From Agarophyton chilense (Eukaryota > Rhodophyta > Florideophyceae > Gracilariales > Gracilariaceae), in NCBI GenBank assembly GCA_030374765.1, contig JARGXX010000075.1, forward strand, positions 1,240,001 to 1,304,000: a stretch of 64,000 bases of DNA, in the 5' to 3' direction. Below are positions 34,895 to 45,477 of the stretch, piece by piece (position 1 is the first letter of the stretch; every line of letters starts with the position of its first letter). The translations under genes and the position numbers were made by a program. The notes under the pieces were generated by a model. The model was not told the origin of the DNA and did not search any database. It saw only the letters and a program-made list of their open reading frames with translations.

Positions 34895-35326
34895 AAAGCT
34901 GTAGAAAAAGGGTGGTAGACGCGCAACAGTAGAGGGTATCCTCGGAACAAGAGCTATAGGTCAGAACGGTTAAGAACTGATACTATAGGTGCCCTTTTGT
35001 GGTAAACCACTTTAGGATTTCTAGGACTCACCAAGATGGTGTTTAGGTTCGTTGGTGGTTATTGGTGGGCCTTTGCCGTCCTCACTTGGGCGTTGTGCCC
35101 TTTAATGGGCCAAGGGGCAAAGCAAGTACTGTACAGCAATGCATACACCTGGCGTGCGAATACATACTTATGTAAATAATACCAAATAAAATATTTGGTG
35201 ATGGCACCTTACAGTGTACACTAAATACAGTACTTCCTAATTAATTTCTCCAGTCCAAATATTTCCATGAAGAAATTCTTCTGATAACTTCTCGTAATTG
35301 AGTATAGCCCGAGCAATAGCTTATGA
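34895..35326. other. Unique AT-rich spacer
   Basis: No gene or repeat recognised. It leads into the pogo-like fragment. Confidence 0.4.
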
Positions 35327-35640
35327 ATGCCGTATCGTGACTTCGCAGTATTTCGATCGATCGAACTCAGATGCATCCAGAATGCTACGTTGAGTACGAT
35401 AACGTTGAACTGTACTGCTCTAGAGGGCTTTAATTTGTTCAGTATGTATGATTTCTGTAGTCTAGTGAAGCATGCGTTCTACGAGGCATTTACGGAAAAG
35501 AATATTCAAGCAGGTTTTCGTAGAGCTGGCATGTGGCCGGTGGATTCTGTGCTGCAATGCACTTTGGCTGCTCTTATAGGGATGATGCGCTTCATGACTT
35601 ACAACTATCTCCTAACAAAGGATTGGCTCACAACATGAGT
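35327..35640 (+). pseudogene. Pogo-like transposase C-terminal remnant, part 1
   Basis: About 100 codons ending in FYEAFTEKNIQAGFRRAGMW and PVDSVL, the conserved segment just after the DDE core of pogo/Tigger/jerky transposases (pattern A-x-T-x-x-N-I-x-x-G-F-R-x-T-G-I-x-P). No catalytic residues lie in the remnant. The frame degenerates after the motif. It is followed by a candidate Gypsy solo LTR, beyond which a possible continuation appears at 36382. Confidence 0.6.
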
Positions 35641-35713
35641 ATGACGTGTAATATGGACGTGGAATGGAGACCTCCTAAGTACGGAATTTTTTTTATAATT
35701 TTGTACCCATTTG

Positions 35714-36381
35714 TGTAGACTGACACTGCCAGGAGTGGCGCAACCCACGTGTGAAAATCTAGATTATTATAGATATTTCCACACAACTACTCTCTAGTAC
35801 AGTATTTAGTAGAGGCAAGCTCAGGCTTCCCTCCCGCTTGGTGAAGTCAACCCGTCTTCCACACTGACTTGGTTCGCTTGCGCGACAGCTTTACCTCCTA
35901 CTTAGAGAAGCTTCCGTGAGTACGACTTTGTTATCTAACCGATCCCATCCAGGAGAGCACTGCGGTGTATACCAACTATTGGTCTTTAGGTTTTTCTGTT
36001 TTGTTATTTATTCTATTTCTTTCTCCGACCAGGTACAACCTCAGCACTAGTATGGGGTACTTTTTTGTTTGTTATTATCCTCGCTCCTTAGCACGAGTCT
36101 CGCACCTCTTTTCTTTTGGATCTTTTCTTTTTCTTCCTTCCGTTAACCGGATCTACTGACACCGGTTCACTCGCTGTACGCTTCGGTACTGGTACACCGA
36201 AGCCATCCTTGGACGCCTTGATGCCCTGTTCTTTTAATCTTGTAAGGTTACCTGAATCTTACGTGCGGATACGCCCACATCTATGGAGTCACCGGTGCTC
36301 TCGCCTCGGTTCTGCCTCTCTTTGGGAGTGGGTTTCGAACGTCCCCTAGGGTCAGTTCTCTTCGCCGGCCATTGTTCTACA
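35714..36381 (+). repeat. Candidate Gypsy-type solo LTR
   Basis: About 670 bp running TGTAGACTG...GTTCTACA, with a TATTATAG box near 35767 and an internal layout like LTR-E (AGTACAGTATT, pyrimidine-rich middle, TCTTCCACAC). It separates two parts of a pogo-like remnant. I see no clear target duplication, so the ends are tentative. Confidence 0.4.
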
Positions 36382-36690
36382 GATTCTTCGAAACTTTTGA
36401 ATGTCCCACGGCCAGCCTCTGGAGTGCCTGAAAGTCCGATTCTAAGTGCATTTAGATTGATGGACGCGTTCGAGCAGAAGCAGACTGCAATACGTGAGGC
36501 GGTACTGGGAAAGTAGGCGGCAATTGCACGAAATGGTTTTTGCTGAAACGGAGATGGGCTGCGTTCTGATTTCTAGTACTGTTCTGTGTCCGAGGCAAAC
36601 CTGGAGGGCGATAGGACGAGATTTTTTGCGCCAGAAGAAGAGCGCAAACGCAAAAAGTTAGCTGCTGAACAATGTCGGGCTGTAACCCTG
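36382..36690 (+). pseudogene. Pogo-like transposase remnant, part 2 (possible)
   Basis: Frames here give ILSAFRLMDAFEQKQTAIRE and APEEERKRKKLAAEQCRA, the kind of charged helical tail that ends many pogo-like transposases. The link to part 1 is inferred from order and orientation. Stops and frame changes lie between the pieces. Confidence 0.35.
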
Positions 36691-37083
36691 TAAAAGTGTT
36701 GCAAATTTCATCGCGCTATTAATGTTGCCTGTGCTAGGCTGAACGGCGAGGCCGTAGAGATTTAGCTGAACCGCGTCCGCTCTTTCTAGCAGAGATGCAG
36801 TCATACTGAAATGAAGACGATGGCGAGAACGACGGCGAGGAACAACTGGCCGGTGCATGCGTCATTACATGACAATTTGCAATAATAAAATTTCAAATAA
36901 AGTGCGCCTGAGTGGGCCAAGCGTTTGAACTCTCTGTTTTTTTGTGATTTAATGTTTCGAATCTGTTGGACAATGCTGGATAGTGTTTCATACCTGAACC
37001 ACCCGTTGGAACAACGGTTTGTCTCATATTCTGGCCTCCGGAAAAGTAGAAGTGTTGCCTTTCGACGGTCCTAAAACGAAGGT
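36691..37083. other. Spacer before Copia-D
   Basis: Unique sequence with no recognised feature, ending in the target duplication GATTG at 37084-37088. Confidence 0.4.
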
Positions 37084-37088
37084 GATTG
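37084..37088. repeat. Target-site duplication GATTG, left of Copia-D
   Basis: GATTG directly before the 3' LTR, repeated at 43901-43905 after the 5' LTR. Confidence 0.85.
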
Positions 37089-37339
37089 TCTCGTACGCGG
37101 TTTGATCAGGAGGTGGAGCAGACCGCGTTGCACCGTCGCGTAGGAGATTCTGCTCTCCCGTGAAACACAAAAGGGACCAAAGTCTCCTCTGGTCGGTCCA
37201 TTGAAGGAAGGACGGACCAGCTCTACGTTTATTCATAAGTCCCCGGTCGCTCCGAGCCGAGGTGCTCACGAGCGGCGCGGGTGACGCGAGCAGCGCCAGT
37301 CTCGCGTAAACCCGGGGATATACAGCTGAGTCTCTGACA
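37089..37339 (-). repeat. Copia-D 3' LTR
   Basis: 251 bp, TGTCAGAGAC...CGTACGAGA on the minus strand; pairs with 43650-43900. A weak purine stretch (GGAGGGTG on the minus strand, 37340-37347) abuts it as polypurine tract. Confidence 0.85.
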
Positions 37340-38060
37340 CACCCTCCGTTTGCCTTCATCGCAGAGCAAAACGTAGCGGTAGTCTAATGTAACCTTCCGA
37401 ACAGAGATGAACGAGAAGTAAGGTTTTGATCATCTGTGTTGGCACGGCGTATAAACAGTAGCAGTCTTTTGTAAAGGTTCCCCAAGTAGAGCGTAGCTGG
37501 AAATAAGTAGATGCCGGCGGCGGCGTCGATCACTTTTAAGTCGTTTGTTGCACTGACGACCAACAAAAGACATAGGCGAACGAGCTACAACCATCGCGGC
37601 GCGAAAGAAACCCATGAATGAAGGGCAAGCACCACCGGCCAGCCAAGAGGTGGAACGTGCCACGGTCAAGCCTTTTGGTATCATTCCCTCAACACGCACA
37701 CAAAAAGCGTGTCTGGCGTGCCGGCACCTGCTCCATGCAGGTGCCAAGGGTGCAATCAAAGCGGCGCTGTATCCTACCCCAGCGCGGTGAGTTCATGCGG
37801 GGTAGTCGTCGGGAAGAGGTGATCAATGCGGATCGGCAACGAAATTACCGGGCCATTGTCACGTGTCTCGCAGAGCAAACGCACATGTTGAACAAGCGCC
37901 GTCTGGCCTCCCGCACTACGCGGCACCCGTGTGCAGGAAGGTTCGGTCGCTTCAGCGCAACGGTTGGTACAGAAAGTGTATCCGAAAATGTTCGAAGAGT
38001 TCTCGCGAGCCAAAGCAGTACTAAAGCAAAGAAAAGGTGACGTTCTACTGGCGAATAAAC
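37340..38060 (-). other. Copia-D 3' noncoding region
   Basis: About 720 bp between the end of RNase H and the 3' LTR. Short frames occur on both strands but none shows a motif. Unusually long for a Copia 3' region, so it may contain another worn insertion. Confidence 0.45.
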
Positions 38061-39850
38061 TCATTCTAGCTCAGAAACTCGCTTGGAATTCTGCAGGACT
38101 TCGTCTGAAATAAATTCAGTCTTCATGATTTCGTTCAACTTGCGATACATTACCACATTACGCTTGGTTAGAGCATCGGCCAGATTTTGAGTACCAGGGA
38201 TCCACTGCAACACCGATATTTCACCTGTTTCAAAGGAATCACGGAGCCTGGAAACGGTAGGCCTCAAACGGTAGTCCCTTTCTTCATGAAAGGTGGTGAT
38301 GGTGGAGAACATGCCGTGTGAATCCACCCTCAAGACGAACGGGAGTGGTTGATCGGATCCGTATACAGCTCGTATACTTGAGGAAATCAGTGAACCTCTA
38401 TCTGCAGACACCGCTGCAGCGAGGGTCTCTGCGCCGATGGCACTAAACTATACTCGGGATTGCTTGGAGCTACTCCAATCTAGAGCGTGGTAGATTGCCG
38501 CACCCTCCGCTGGCAAGTAAAGTCCAGAGATGTAACCTGTCTGGCCATACGAACCCTTTCCTTGGGTGGCATCCGAGAAAGCCAAGTACCGCGGGTGGGA
38601 TGGGGTTTGTGGTGGTCGAACGTATAGGATACTAGGCGTTAAACTCTTGATCTCGCGAAGAAATGAATTAGCGAGGAGCAAGTCGGAGACGCAAAGTTGT
38701 CCAATACGCTGCTGAAGGTAGCTTGCTGTAAACGCAGCTTGTGGGACGATTCCGTACCCAACGAAATCGAGCGAACCGGTTAACCCAAGGAACAGATTTT
38801 GTTCCTGAGCTGTGCAGGCCTTATTGAACTCCTTACGCTGAGGTCGAGTGACATCCAATGTCCTGATGGTAACAAGATATTATTCCATGCTGACGAAGAT
38901 GGATCCATACGTTCGACAATAAATGCGTTACCTATTGAAGATGAGCCGGTCGGCCAGTTCAAATTTACCAAATTTGAAGCGAGAAGAAATGGCTTCATGA
39001 AACCACCGGATATCTTGTGCTGCACCCGCAATGAGGATGTCGTCAACGACTTTTGCCAGGGCGAGCGTAATCCGACCACTGGAGTTGCGCAAGACGAAGA
39101 GCTGCGGTAGTCCTTGGACATCTTCCAAGTCTTTATCGAAGAGCCAACGTTCTATAGTCAGCTGCCATAGCCTTCCGGACTCACACAGGTCGTAGGTTGG
39201 GACGAAAATCTTCCCAACAATTCCTCGTTTTGTCCAGCCTTTAGGTGGGATCATGTAGATGTCTCGTTAAAGGCGATCTCCTTGGAAGTACGCCCCTTCG
39301 ATATCGATGATAGCTAGTGAGAACGAGAGAGTCGCTGCCAGAGACAAAACGAAACGGATGATTGGGATTTGAGCCGAGGAGGAGTCCTTGCGAATTGACT
39401 CCTTATCCTTGTCTTTGTTGACGTGTGGTACCAGTCGACACTTAAGTCTAAGGGTCCCCTGTTCACCATCGTCATTTATGTGAAAGAAGTGGTAGGAGGT
39501 GACCACATTCGCGTCCTTGGGAAGCGAAGTACGAGGAACTTCCGCGTAGCAGCCAGAGTAGACAGACTTCTCCTTCTGTATCGCTTTTTCAACAACCCAA
39601 TGAGGCAATAATTGTAGGCGAAACCCAGATACATGTTCACCGGCCAGAACTTTCTTGGCATTCTGAAGTAGTTGCTGCTCGGCAGACTTCAACGAACAGG
39701 GAAGTTCAGGCTCTTTTACCGGAGTACGACCGATGTCCTTGTCAGTGATGGTTTGGAAAGGCTGAAGGAAAGGTTGAGGGATGAAAGGAAAGTTCGCCAG
39801 CTCTGGCTCGGATTTCCTTGGAGGTGCTTCATCTCTCACTTATATAGAAC
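38061..39850 (-). pseudogene. pol: Copia-D reverse transcriptase and RNase H
   Basis: C-terminal half of a divergent Copia pol. RT pieces include RFVLSLAATLSFSLAIIDIE with GAYFQGDRL (about 39267-39370) and LALAKVVDDILIAG around the catalytic box near 39050. Connection and RNase H follow, with YLAFSDATQGKGSYGQTGYI near 38560 and ISVLQWIPGTQNLADALTKR near 38180. The protein is unlike family A and recalls the divergent Copia lineages of algae and aquatic animals, a loose impression only. A broken fossil. Confidence 0.75.
39741..39745. repeat. Target-site duplication GTCAG, left
   Basis: GTCAG directly before the nested solo LTR; second copy at 40432-40436. Confidence 0.85.
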
Positions 39851-40431
39851 TCAAAAAAGTCAGCCAACTAGACGCCAACCCAGAGTAAACCCTAGACTAC
39901 AAAGCAGGGACACCCAATACTACCAATCATATTCAAGCACGACATTAACCCTAGCCAAAGTTCATTGCAGCACACAACAAGGCAATACAACAGTGCACAG
40001 CCCATAATTACACTGACGTGTGCACAAAATCATTATGCCAACACACGCTTCTTGCAATCCGCCTCCATACACGTTCACCTTCCAGCACAGTACAACAAGT
40101 CTTCTGTAATACACATGACACGCTTTTCTCCAAGTACATTCATTACACCTTGTGAGACGTGTACAGAGTACACCAGCTGGACATCCTGAACAGCGTGCAC
40201 AATAGTATAAGTAGACAACGTACACACGTGTACTCCAGAAAATCCCAATAGTGCCATACCACTTATACACACCACATTGCAGGTGCATATTTGCAGTAGC
40301 CAATCACAGCACGAGTTCACGTTGAGGTCCGACTGATACGCATATGCGCTTTTCCAGAGGCAACCTCCAAAACAGCCCATGCTCTCCTGCACATTTGGTT
40401 TTCAGTGAAAGCATAGGCACTTGCACCAACA
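39746..40431 (-). repeat. Copia-A-like solo LTR nested in Copia-D
   Basis: 686-bp LTR in reverse orientation, TGATGG...CCAACA on the plus strand, flanked by GTCAG on both sides. It aligns end to end with LTR-A but is clearly more diverged than the copies at 1-31 kb, so it marks an older burst of family A that still postdates Copia-D. Confidence 0.9.
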
Positions 40432-40436
40432 GTCAG
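40432..40436. repeat. Target-site duplication GTCAG, right
   Basis: Second copy of the 5-bp duplication flanking the nested solo LTR. Confidence 0.85.
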
Positions 40437-41990
40437 GACGAGGGGGGTCGTAAGACTTACCGATGTCCTTTAACGGATCATCTACCTTTGGTGGTTTCTG
40501 TCTGAAAAAGAGTAAACATTTATTTGGATGTGACGCCCAAAGGTACTGCTCTTCGTTTAGGATGTAATCAAGGGAGCCGCTGTTGGTACCTTTGCTTCCT
40601 GGATCTGATTCTCCACGATCGTCTTTAGCAGATGGTGTTGGAGAGTTGTCAGAGTCTTCAGTAGAGTTCACAGTTTTGGAATTTTTAGACTCTCCAATGC
40701 GGATTACTGGGTCCTCCAAACCGGCGTTTTCCTTTTCATCGATGACAAAAAAAGAGAGAGGCCAGCGATAGCCCATTTTGTCTAGTTCAAGGAGCAGTGG
40801 GGAGTTTGGGACAAGGCGCACATCTTCATATGCTGCATGAATAGAGGAGCCGCGTAGTTCCTTGTTGGGTGAGAGCTTTAGCGAATGATCGCCAATATCC
40901 CTCACGTATGCAGTGTGCCCTGTCCCAAACTTCGGGCCGCGCTTGAAGTAGTACACGGGTTCGCCACGAACGATGTAGCATGGGGGAAGCACATGTGGGT
41001 TGTGCCCTTTTCGGAGAGTTTGGATGGCTCTCCTACCCACCTGCTCTTGATGCGCTTGTACAAATTCTTCCGGTATGCGTGTCTGCGGCAAGCCAAGTAT
41101 GAAAGGCGTGTACCCTCTTACAAGTTCGAAGCTACTTGCCTCGCGTCCACCGTACATTATGTTTCCTACAAAGGTGGCCTTGGAGAGGACATTTTCATAA
41201 GAGAATGTTGTGTTACGGTTGGAAGAGAAGAACCTGGCGTCCGGTAGAAGACGGTTTGAAACTTTGCGGATAATGTCGTTCTTCGACTCCAAAATACCAA
41301 GTTTGTTGTGCCTCCGAGCTAGACGAGGTTCAAATTTGATGAAATGAGCATGGAGTAAGCTCTCGAACTGTTCGTTAAAGAAATCCGGGTCTCCAGACAC
41401 AACTTCATGTGCCCCATGGGCATCAATCCATCTTTTTTCGAAAGCAGACACGGCAGTTGTCATTTCTCTTGAACCCGTCAGGACACTTACCGAGTAAGCT
41501 GTCGAGACATCCACTATGTGGAGAATCTGATTGTACTCTATGTCCTTGATGAACATGTAGTCAACTTGGACATGATGGTTGAAGAAGATGAGAAGCCGAC
41601 GGAAGGATACTTTCCGGGAAGCTAGTGGGCGTCCAGTGGTTCTGCAGGTCGTGCATTTATCCATCGCGACTTTAAGGCCCTGTTGAAGAACCGGAGTAAG
41701 GACTTGCGCACGTCTGCAGATCTCCTTCATGTCATCGAGGGGCACGTGGGTGAATCCGTGTAGCTTTGAGGCGAACCTCTTCGCTTTTCCCCCCTCAGCC
41801 AACCTTTTTGGACAGCTCTGTGGATGACGTGCGTAGTCTTTGGTAGGACAAGAAGAAGGAGGAGATCGAGGAGACAGAGAAAAGAACGACGATGAGTTTA
41901 GTATGTATAACGTCCTCGAAGTCGTCCTTAAGACGCGAGCCGTAAGTTTGAAGGCGGAGTTGTTCCTTCGAAAGTCTTTCAACATCTTTT
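40437..41990 (-). pseudogene. pol: Copia-D integrase
   Basis: About 500 codons. The zinc-finger end (CTTCRTTGRP) is followed by an rve-type integrase core: VQVDYMFIKDIEYNQILHIV with the first acidic residue, EVVSGDPDFFNEQFE near the second and the HNKLGILESKNDIIRKV region holding the third. Next come the Copia integrase tail (GYTPFILGLPQTRIPEEFVQ, REPVYYFKRG) and an acidic S/D-rich linker. A broken fossil. Confidence 0.75.
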
Positions 41991-42330
41991 GGTATCACTA
42001 GCATGTTTTGTTCACATACAAGGTCACACTGGTGCACAAATTGGTTTCCGAGGAGGAGGAGACCATTACCTGCAACGACATAGAATCTGATACTTGCTGA
42101 GTGGCCGCCCATGTCAATAATCGGGAGGTCCGAAATGGCGAAGACGAAACCGTCGTCGCAATTGGTTACATATCCGTGATAGAATGGCTCCCGATGGAGA
42201 GGGCGGAGATGGAATTGAATTCCCATGGCCGGAGACCAACAAGCAGCGGATTCGACGCCCCCAACGCACTTGGGGCACCCTATATCAATAATTGGGATCG
42301 GATCAATTGGATGGTGTTTGTCAAGAATGG
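41795..42330 (-). pseudogene. pol: Copia-D protease region
   Basis: Decayed retropepsin-like region: a strand-rich stretch with DLPIIDMGGHSASIRFYVVA and GNGLLLLGNQFV, the latter matching the hydrophobic-hydrophobic-G motif near the protease C-terminus. Upstream, toward gag, a CCHC-like knuckle (CFECGSKTHYRGSSDC) lies near 42450-42500. Confidence 0.55.
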
Positions 42331-42639
42331 CTCCACAGCCGACAATCAGGCTTCATTTTCTTTCGAGACTGTGGAGCCTGATTGAAAAAACCCTTCTTTC
42401 TCCTTTTTCGCCAATCGTCTCCTCGTTTTATATGACTGCTCAGTGCAATCAGAACTTCCCCTATAATGAGTCTTGGAACCGCACTCGAAGCAGTAGGGGT
42501 CTCGAGCGCGTTTCTGCGGTGGAGCACCTTTCTCTTCGTTAGTTTTTTTGTCCTTATTATTTGTTGAGTTACTCTTTCTCTTGTTCTTCTGCTTCGACTG
42601 TTGTTACCATTGCTCCCATTTGAAGGGGCAGGATCACCT

Positions 42640-43616
42640 TTTGAGTGTTATAGATCCTTGATGGTAACTCGAAAGAGCGCCTTTTGGATATTTTGAATAA
42701 GGATTGAATCAAGGTCCGTTTTGGTGAGGGCGGAAGAAGAAGCTTTCGTTGAAATGGAAAGAGAACGAAGGACCGATGCAGCGTCGTCCAGGTTCAGAGA
42801 AGCGCGCGACTTGGAAGAGCTCGTTATAGCCGCAATGGGACCAACCTGTTCCTCATCTTTCTTGTTAGGTATTTCAGCAACAAAGACACGGAGCCTGTCG
42901 GTAATGTCCTTTAAATGGAGTCGAAATCCTTTGACGGCTGTTTTCAGCCCGGCAAAAGTCGAGTCTGATTGCAGAGGGCAAAGGGCCTTCTTTAATTCCT
43001 CGGCACAGCAACTCATTCCATCAATGATCGAAACCGTGACAGAAACAGAGGCTGCGGCAGAACCTTTTTCCATGCGAGTCTCCGCATGAGCCAGGAGCTG
43101 GAGCACGGCATTGTTGAGTGTGCTTTCGGGAAGTTCCGCGTTTTTCAGCATGGTAATCGCAAGAACTTCTCCACTCTGCTACGAAGGAGATGCACCGTCA
43201 TAGATAAGGTGAATGGCCGCCAATACCCGAAATCGAGTAACGAAGGAAGCGACGTCTTCTTGCTTCTTGCGACGACATCGGTTCACCTCTTGGAATGAGG
43301 AAATGAGGCGGTTGATGACGGCAATTAGCGGATCGATAGCCACGAGATTAACGATTTCCAAGCCAGCTTTCAGCTGATCGTCTTGATTGAAGTTGATCTC
43401 TCCACGGGCCTGTGCCTCATCGACGATACATTGCTGAGGAGTGGACCAGCCGCAGTCGTAAAGTTGGCGTCCAAGTGTAGCAAACACTGTCTTGTAGGCC
43501 TTATCCGTTCCCTTTTCTGCAGCGGTGTAGAACAGGTCTGCCCCATTCTGCAAAAGTTTACGCCACTGAAATACAGATGTAGAGGCCGAAAATATGGGAG
43601 GTTTTAATGGAGACAT
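42640..43616 (-). pseudogene. gag: Copia-D gag
   Basis: Likely start at the ATG complementary to 43614-43616 (MSPLKPPIFSASTSVFQWRK), only about 20 bp inside the primer-binding site. It has a UBN2-like helical core (VFATLGRQLYDCGWST, LISSFQEVNRCRRKKQEDVA) and a long helical C-terminal part. A fossil with a few breaks. Confidence 0.65.
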
Positions 43617-43635
43617 CCTGGAATTACGAGCAGAA

Positions 43636-43649
43636 TCTGGGCCCATAAC
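43636..43649 (-). promoter_or_regulatory. Primer-binding site, Copia-D
   Basis: TCTGGGCCCATAAC on the plus strand, abutting the 5' LTR: the third Copia family in this window with the initiator tRNA-Met anticodon-arm site. Confidence 0.75.
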
Positions 43650-43900
43650 TCTCGTACGCCGTTTGATCAGGAGGTGGAGCAGAGCGCGTTGCACCGTCGC
43701 ATAGAAGATTCTGCTCTCCAGTGAAACACAATGGGGACCAAAGTCACCTCTGGTCCGTCCAGTGAAGGAAGGACCGACCAGCTCTACGTTTATTCATAAG
43801 TCCCCAGTCGCTCCAAGCCGAGGTGCTTACGAGCGGCGCGAGTGACGCGACCAGCGCCAGTCTCGCGTAAACCTGGGGATTTGCAGCTGAGTCTCTGACA
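43650..43900 (-). repeat. Copia-D 5' LTR
   Basis: 251 bp, pairs with 37089-37339; followed by target duplication GATTG at 43901-43905. Confidence 0.85.
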
Positions 43901-43905
43901 GATTG
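43901..43905. repeat. Target-site duplication GATTG, right of Copia-D
   Basis: Second copy of the 5-bp duplication. Confidence 0.85.
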
Positions 43906-44120
43906 GACTTGGAGAAGCTTTTCATGTACTGTATGCTAGTCCAAGTGTCCAGTATTTAGCGCCCCCTCCCCCTTTACTCAGTATGGATCCATCTTGGGCT
44001 TCTTTAACCTGATAACATGGCTCTACATAAAAACACATCCCTTTACAAAAACTGCACCAAAAAGGCATTTCACGTACTATAGAGCACATTTCACAACAAA
44101 TAGAAACCACTAAGTCAATA

Positions 44121-44146
44121 ACACTGTTTCAAAAGTATATCCTTTA
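44121..44146 (+). repeat. Tc1/mariner left terminal inverted repeat
   Basis: ACACTGTTTCAAAAGTATAT followed by CC. Complementary with a few mismatches to 45191-45210 and, slightly better, to 45291-45310. Confidence 0.6.
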
Positions 44147-44165
44147 TACAATCATTCGCTCGATT

Positions 44166-45159
44166 ATGGCTCGTGGCGCACCTCCAACACGCTCTGAACA
44201 GCTGGAAATCATGGAATTAGTAGGTCAGGGTATGATTCCAGCAGATATAGCCCGAAAACGCAAGCGCAGCCCAAAAACAATCAGCAACTTCATCAAAAAC
44301 CCCGCTACATACGGAACAAAGCGTTCAACCGGCCGTCCTATGTCACTATCCCCGGCCGATAAGCGTGGAATTAAGCGAGAACTATGCCGCAACACTTCAT
44401 CTTGCGGAAAAATTGTCAAAAATCTAAATTTGCCTCTATCAAGATCTACAATATGGCGTAAAGTCAACCGTCAAAATTTGTCCAAGTACACAAAAATGAG
44501 GAATTTTTTTTTTTAAAAGACAATCTCAAGAAAAATCGAGTTGAATGCTGTGCTCAAAAGGCTCATTGGAAAACGGAATGGAATAATGTTATCTTTTCCG
44601 AAGAAAAAAGTTTAACCTTGATGGTCCAGATTGCTATAAATTTTATTGGCATGATCTACGAAAAGAAAAGAAGGAATTAGTGACCAGGCATTCAGGAGGT
44701 GCATCAGTAATGGTTTGGGCTGGAATCTCCACGAAAGAAGCAACTGATATGGCTTTTGTTGAAACTACGATGAACTCTGAGAAGTATGCTGAAATTCTAG
44801 AAAACTGTCTTTTACCTTTTTCATACTGTATGCACGGAGAAGAATTCATTTTTCAGCAAGATAACGCACCTGTGCATATGTCTAATTCTATGAAACAGTG
44901 GTTCAATAGTCTAAATATGTCGGGTATGGAATGGCCTGCGCGCTCTCCTGACCTCAACCCTATCGAAACAATTTGGGGAATGTTGACCCGAATGGTTTAT
45001 GGGCAAGGAAGGCAATTTGATACAGTTTTTGATCTGAAAAATTGTATCAAAGATTGCTGGAAAAAGATTGACTGTAATGCTATCAATCCTTTTTTAGAAT
45101 CAATGCCAAAGCGTTGTATAAGTGATATACAGGCTAGAGGAGCAAAAATAAACTACTGA
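44166..45159 (+). pseudogene. Tc1/mariner transposase, frameshifted
   Basis: Cut-and-paste transposase of the Tc1/mariner superfamily. ATG at 44166. The N-terminal paired-type DNA-binding region has two helix-turn-helix parts (ARKRKRSPKTISNFIKNP; RSTIWRKVNRQNLSKYTK) joined by a GRP-type hinge (STGRPMSLSP). The catalytic part has VIFSEEKS where the family has FSDE, so the first Asp is Glu; the second Asp is in QQDNAPVH (44860-44862); the third acidic residue is the Glu of SPDLNPIETIW (44965-44967), 34 residues later, hence DD34E. Frame is lost at an 11-T run (44504-44514) and again just after the VIFSEE motif. About 330 codons in all, normal for Tc1. Inactive. Confidence 0.85.
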
Positions 45160-45190
45160 ACTCGCGTTAGAATAAAAAGGATGCAATAAA

Positions 45191-45210
45191 GGTTATGATT
45201 TTGAAACAGT
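45191..45210 (-). repeat. Tc1/mariner right terminal inverted repeat
   Basis: GGTTATGATTTTGAAACAGT, 30 bp after the transposase stop; a second like sequence stands at 45291-45310. Confidence 0.55.
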
Positions 45211-45477
45211 TTCATTACTTAAAAATTTTTTCACACTGATTTTGTTAGTTTTACTGTAGCCAAATCGTGGATTTTTGGAAATTTGCGCAAGGGATATGAT
45301 TTTGAAACAGACTTTATCTAGAAAGCGAAGAAAAGTATCTGAAAGTGGACTACTAACATTTGTAACGAAAAATTCAGTCTTGGAAATTTGATTGTAGCCT
45401 CCTCGAAGCAGCTCGATGAGAACTACAATCAAAATGATTGAAAAATATGCTGCGACATAATTAATGAGCCTTAGTTT

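Larger units (their letters stand above)
37089..43900 (-). mobile_element. Copia-D element, full length but heavily decayed
   Basis: Ty1/Copia fossil of 6.8 kb with both 251-bp LTRs, a 5-bp target duplication (GATTG), primer-binding site, gag, protease, integrase, RT and RNase H, all on the minus strand. A Copia-A-like solo LTR (39746-40431) is nested between integrase and RT. The LTRs differ at about 19 of 251 positions by eye (7-8 %) and the coding region has roughly ten breaks, so it is the oldest complete-ended element here. The proteins are far from families A and B. The short leader contrasts with the kilobase leaders of A and B. Confidence 0.9.
44121..45210 (+). mobile_element. Tc1/mariner-type DNA transposon, inactive
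   Basis: About 1.1 kb with a DD34E transposase and inexact terminal inverted repeats: ACTGTTTCAAAAGTATATCC near 44123 and, inverted, GGTTATGATTTTGAAACAGT at 45191-45210. A TA lies just left of the element (44119-44120), but no matching TA follows the right repeat directly, so the right end is approximate. A further copy of the repeat (GGGATATGATTTTGAAACAG, 45291-45310) lies 80 bp beyond and could be the true end or part of another copy. Confidence 0.75.
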
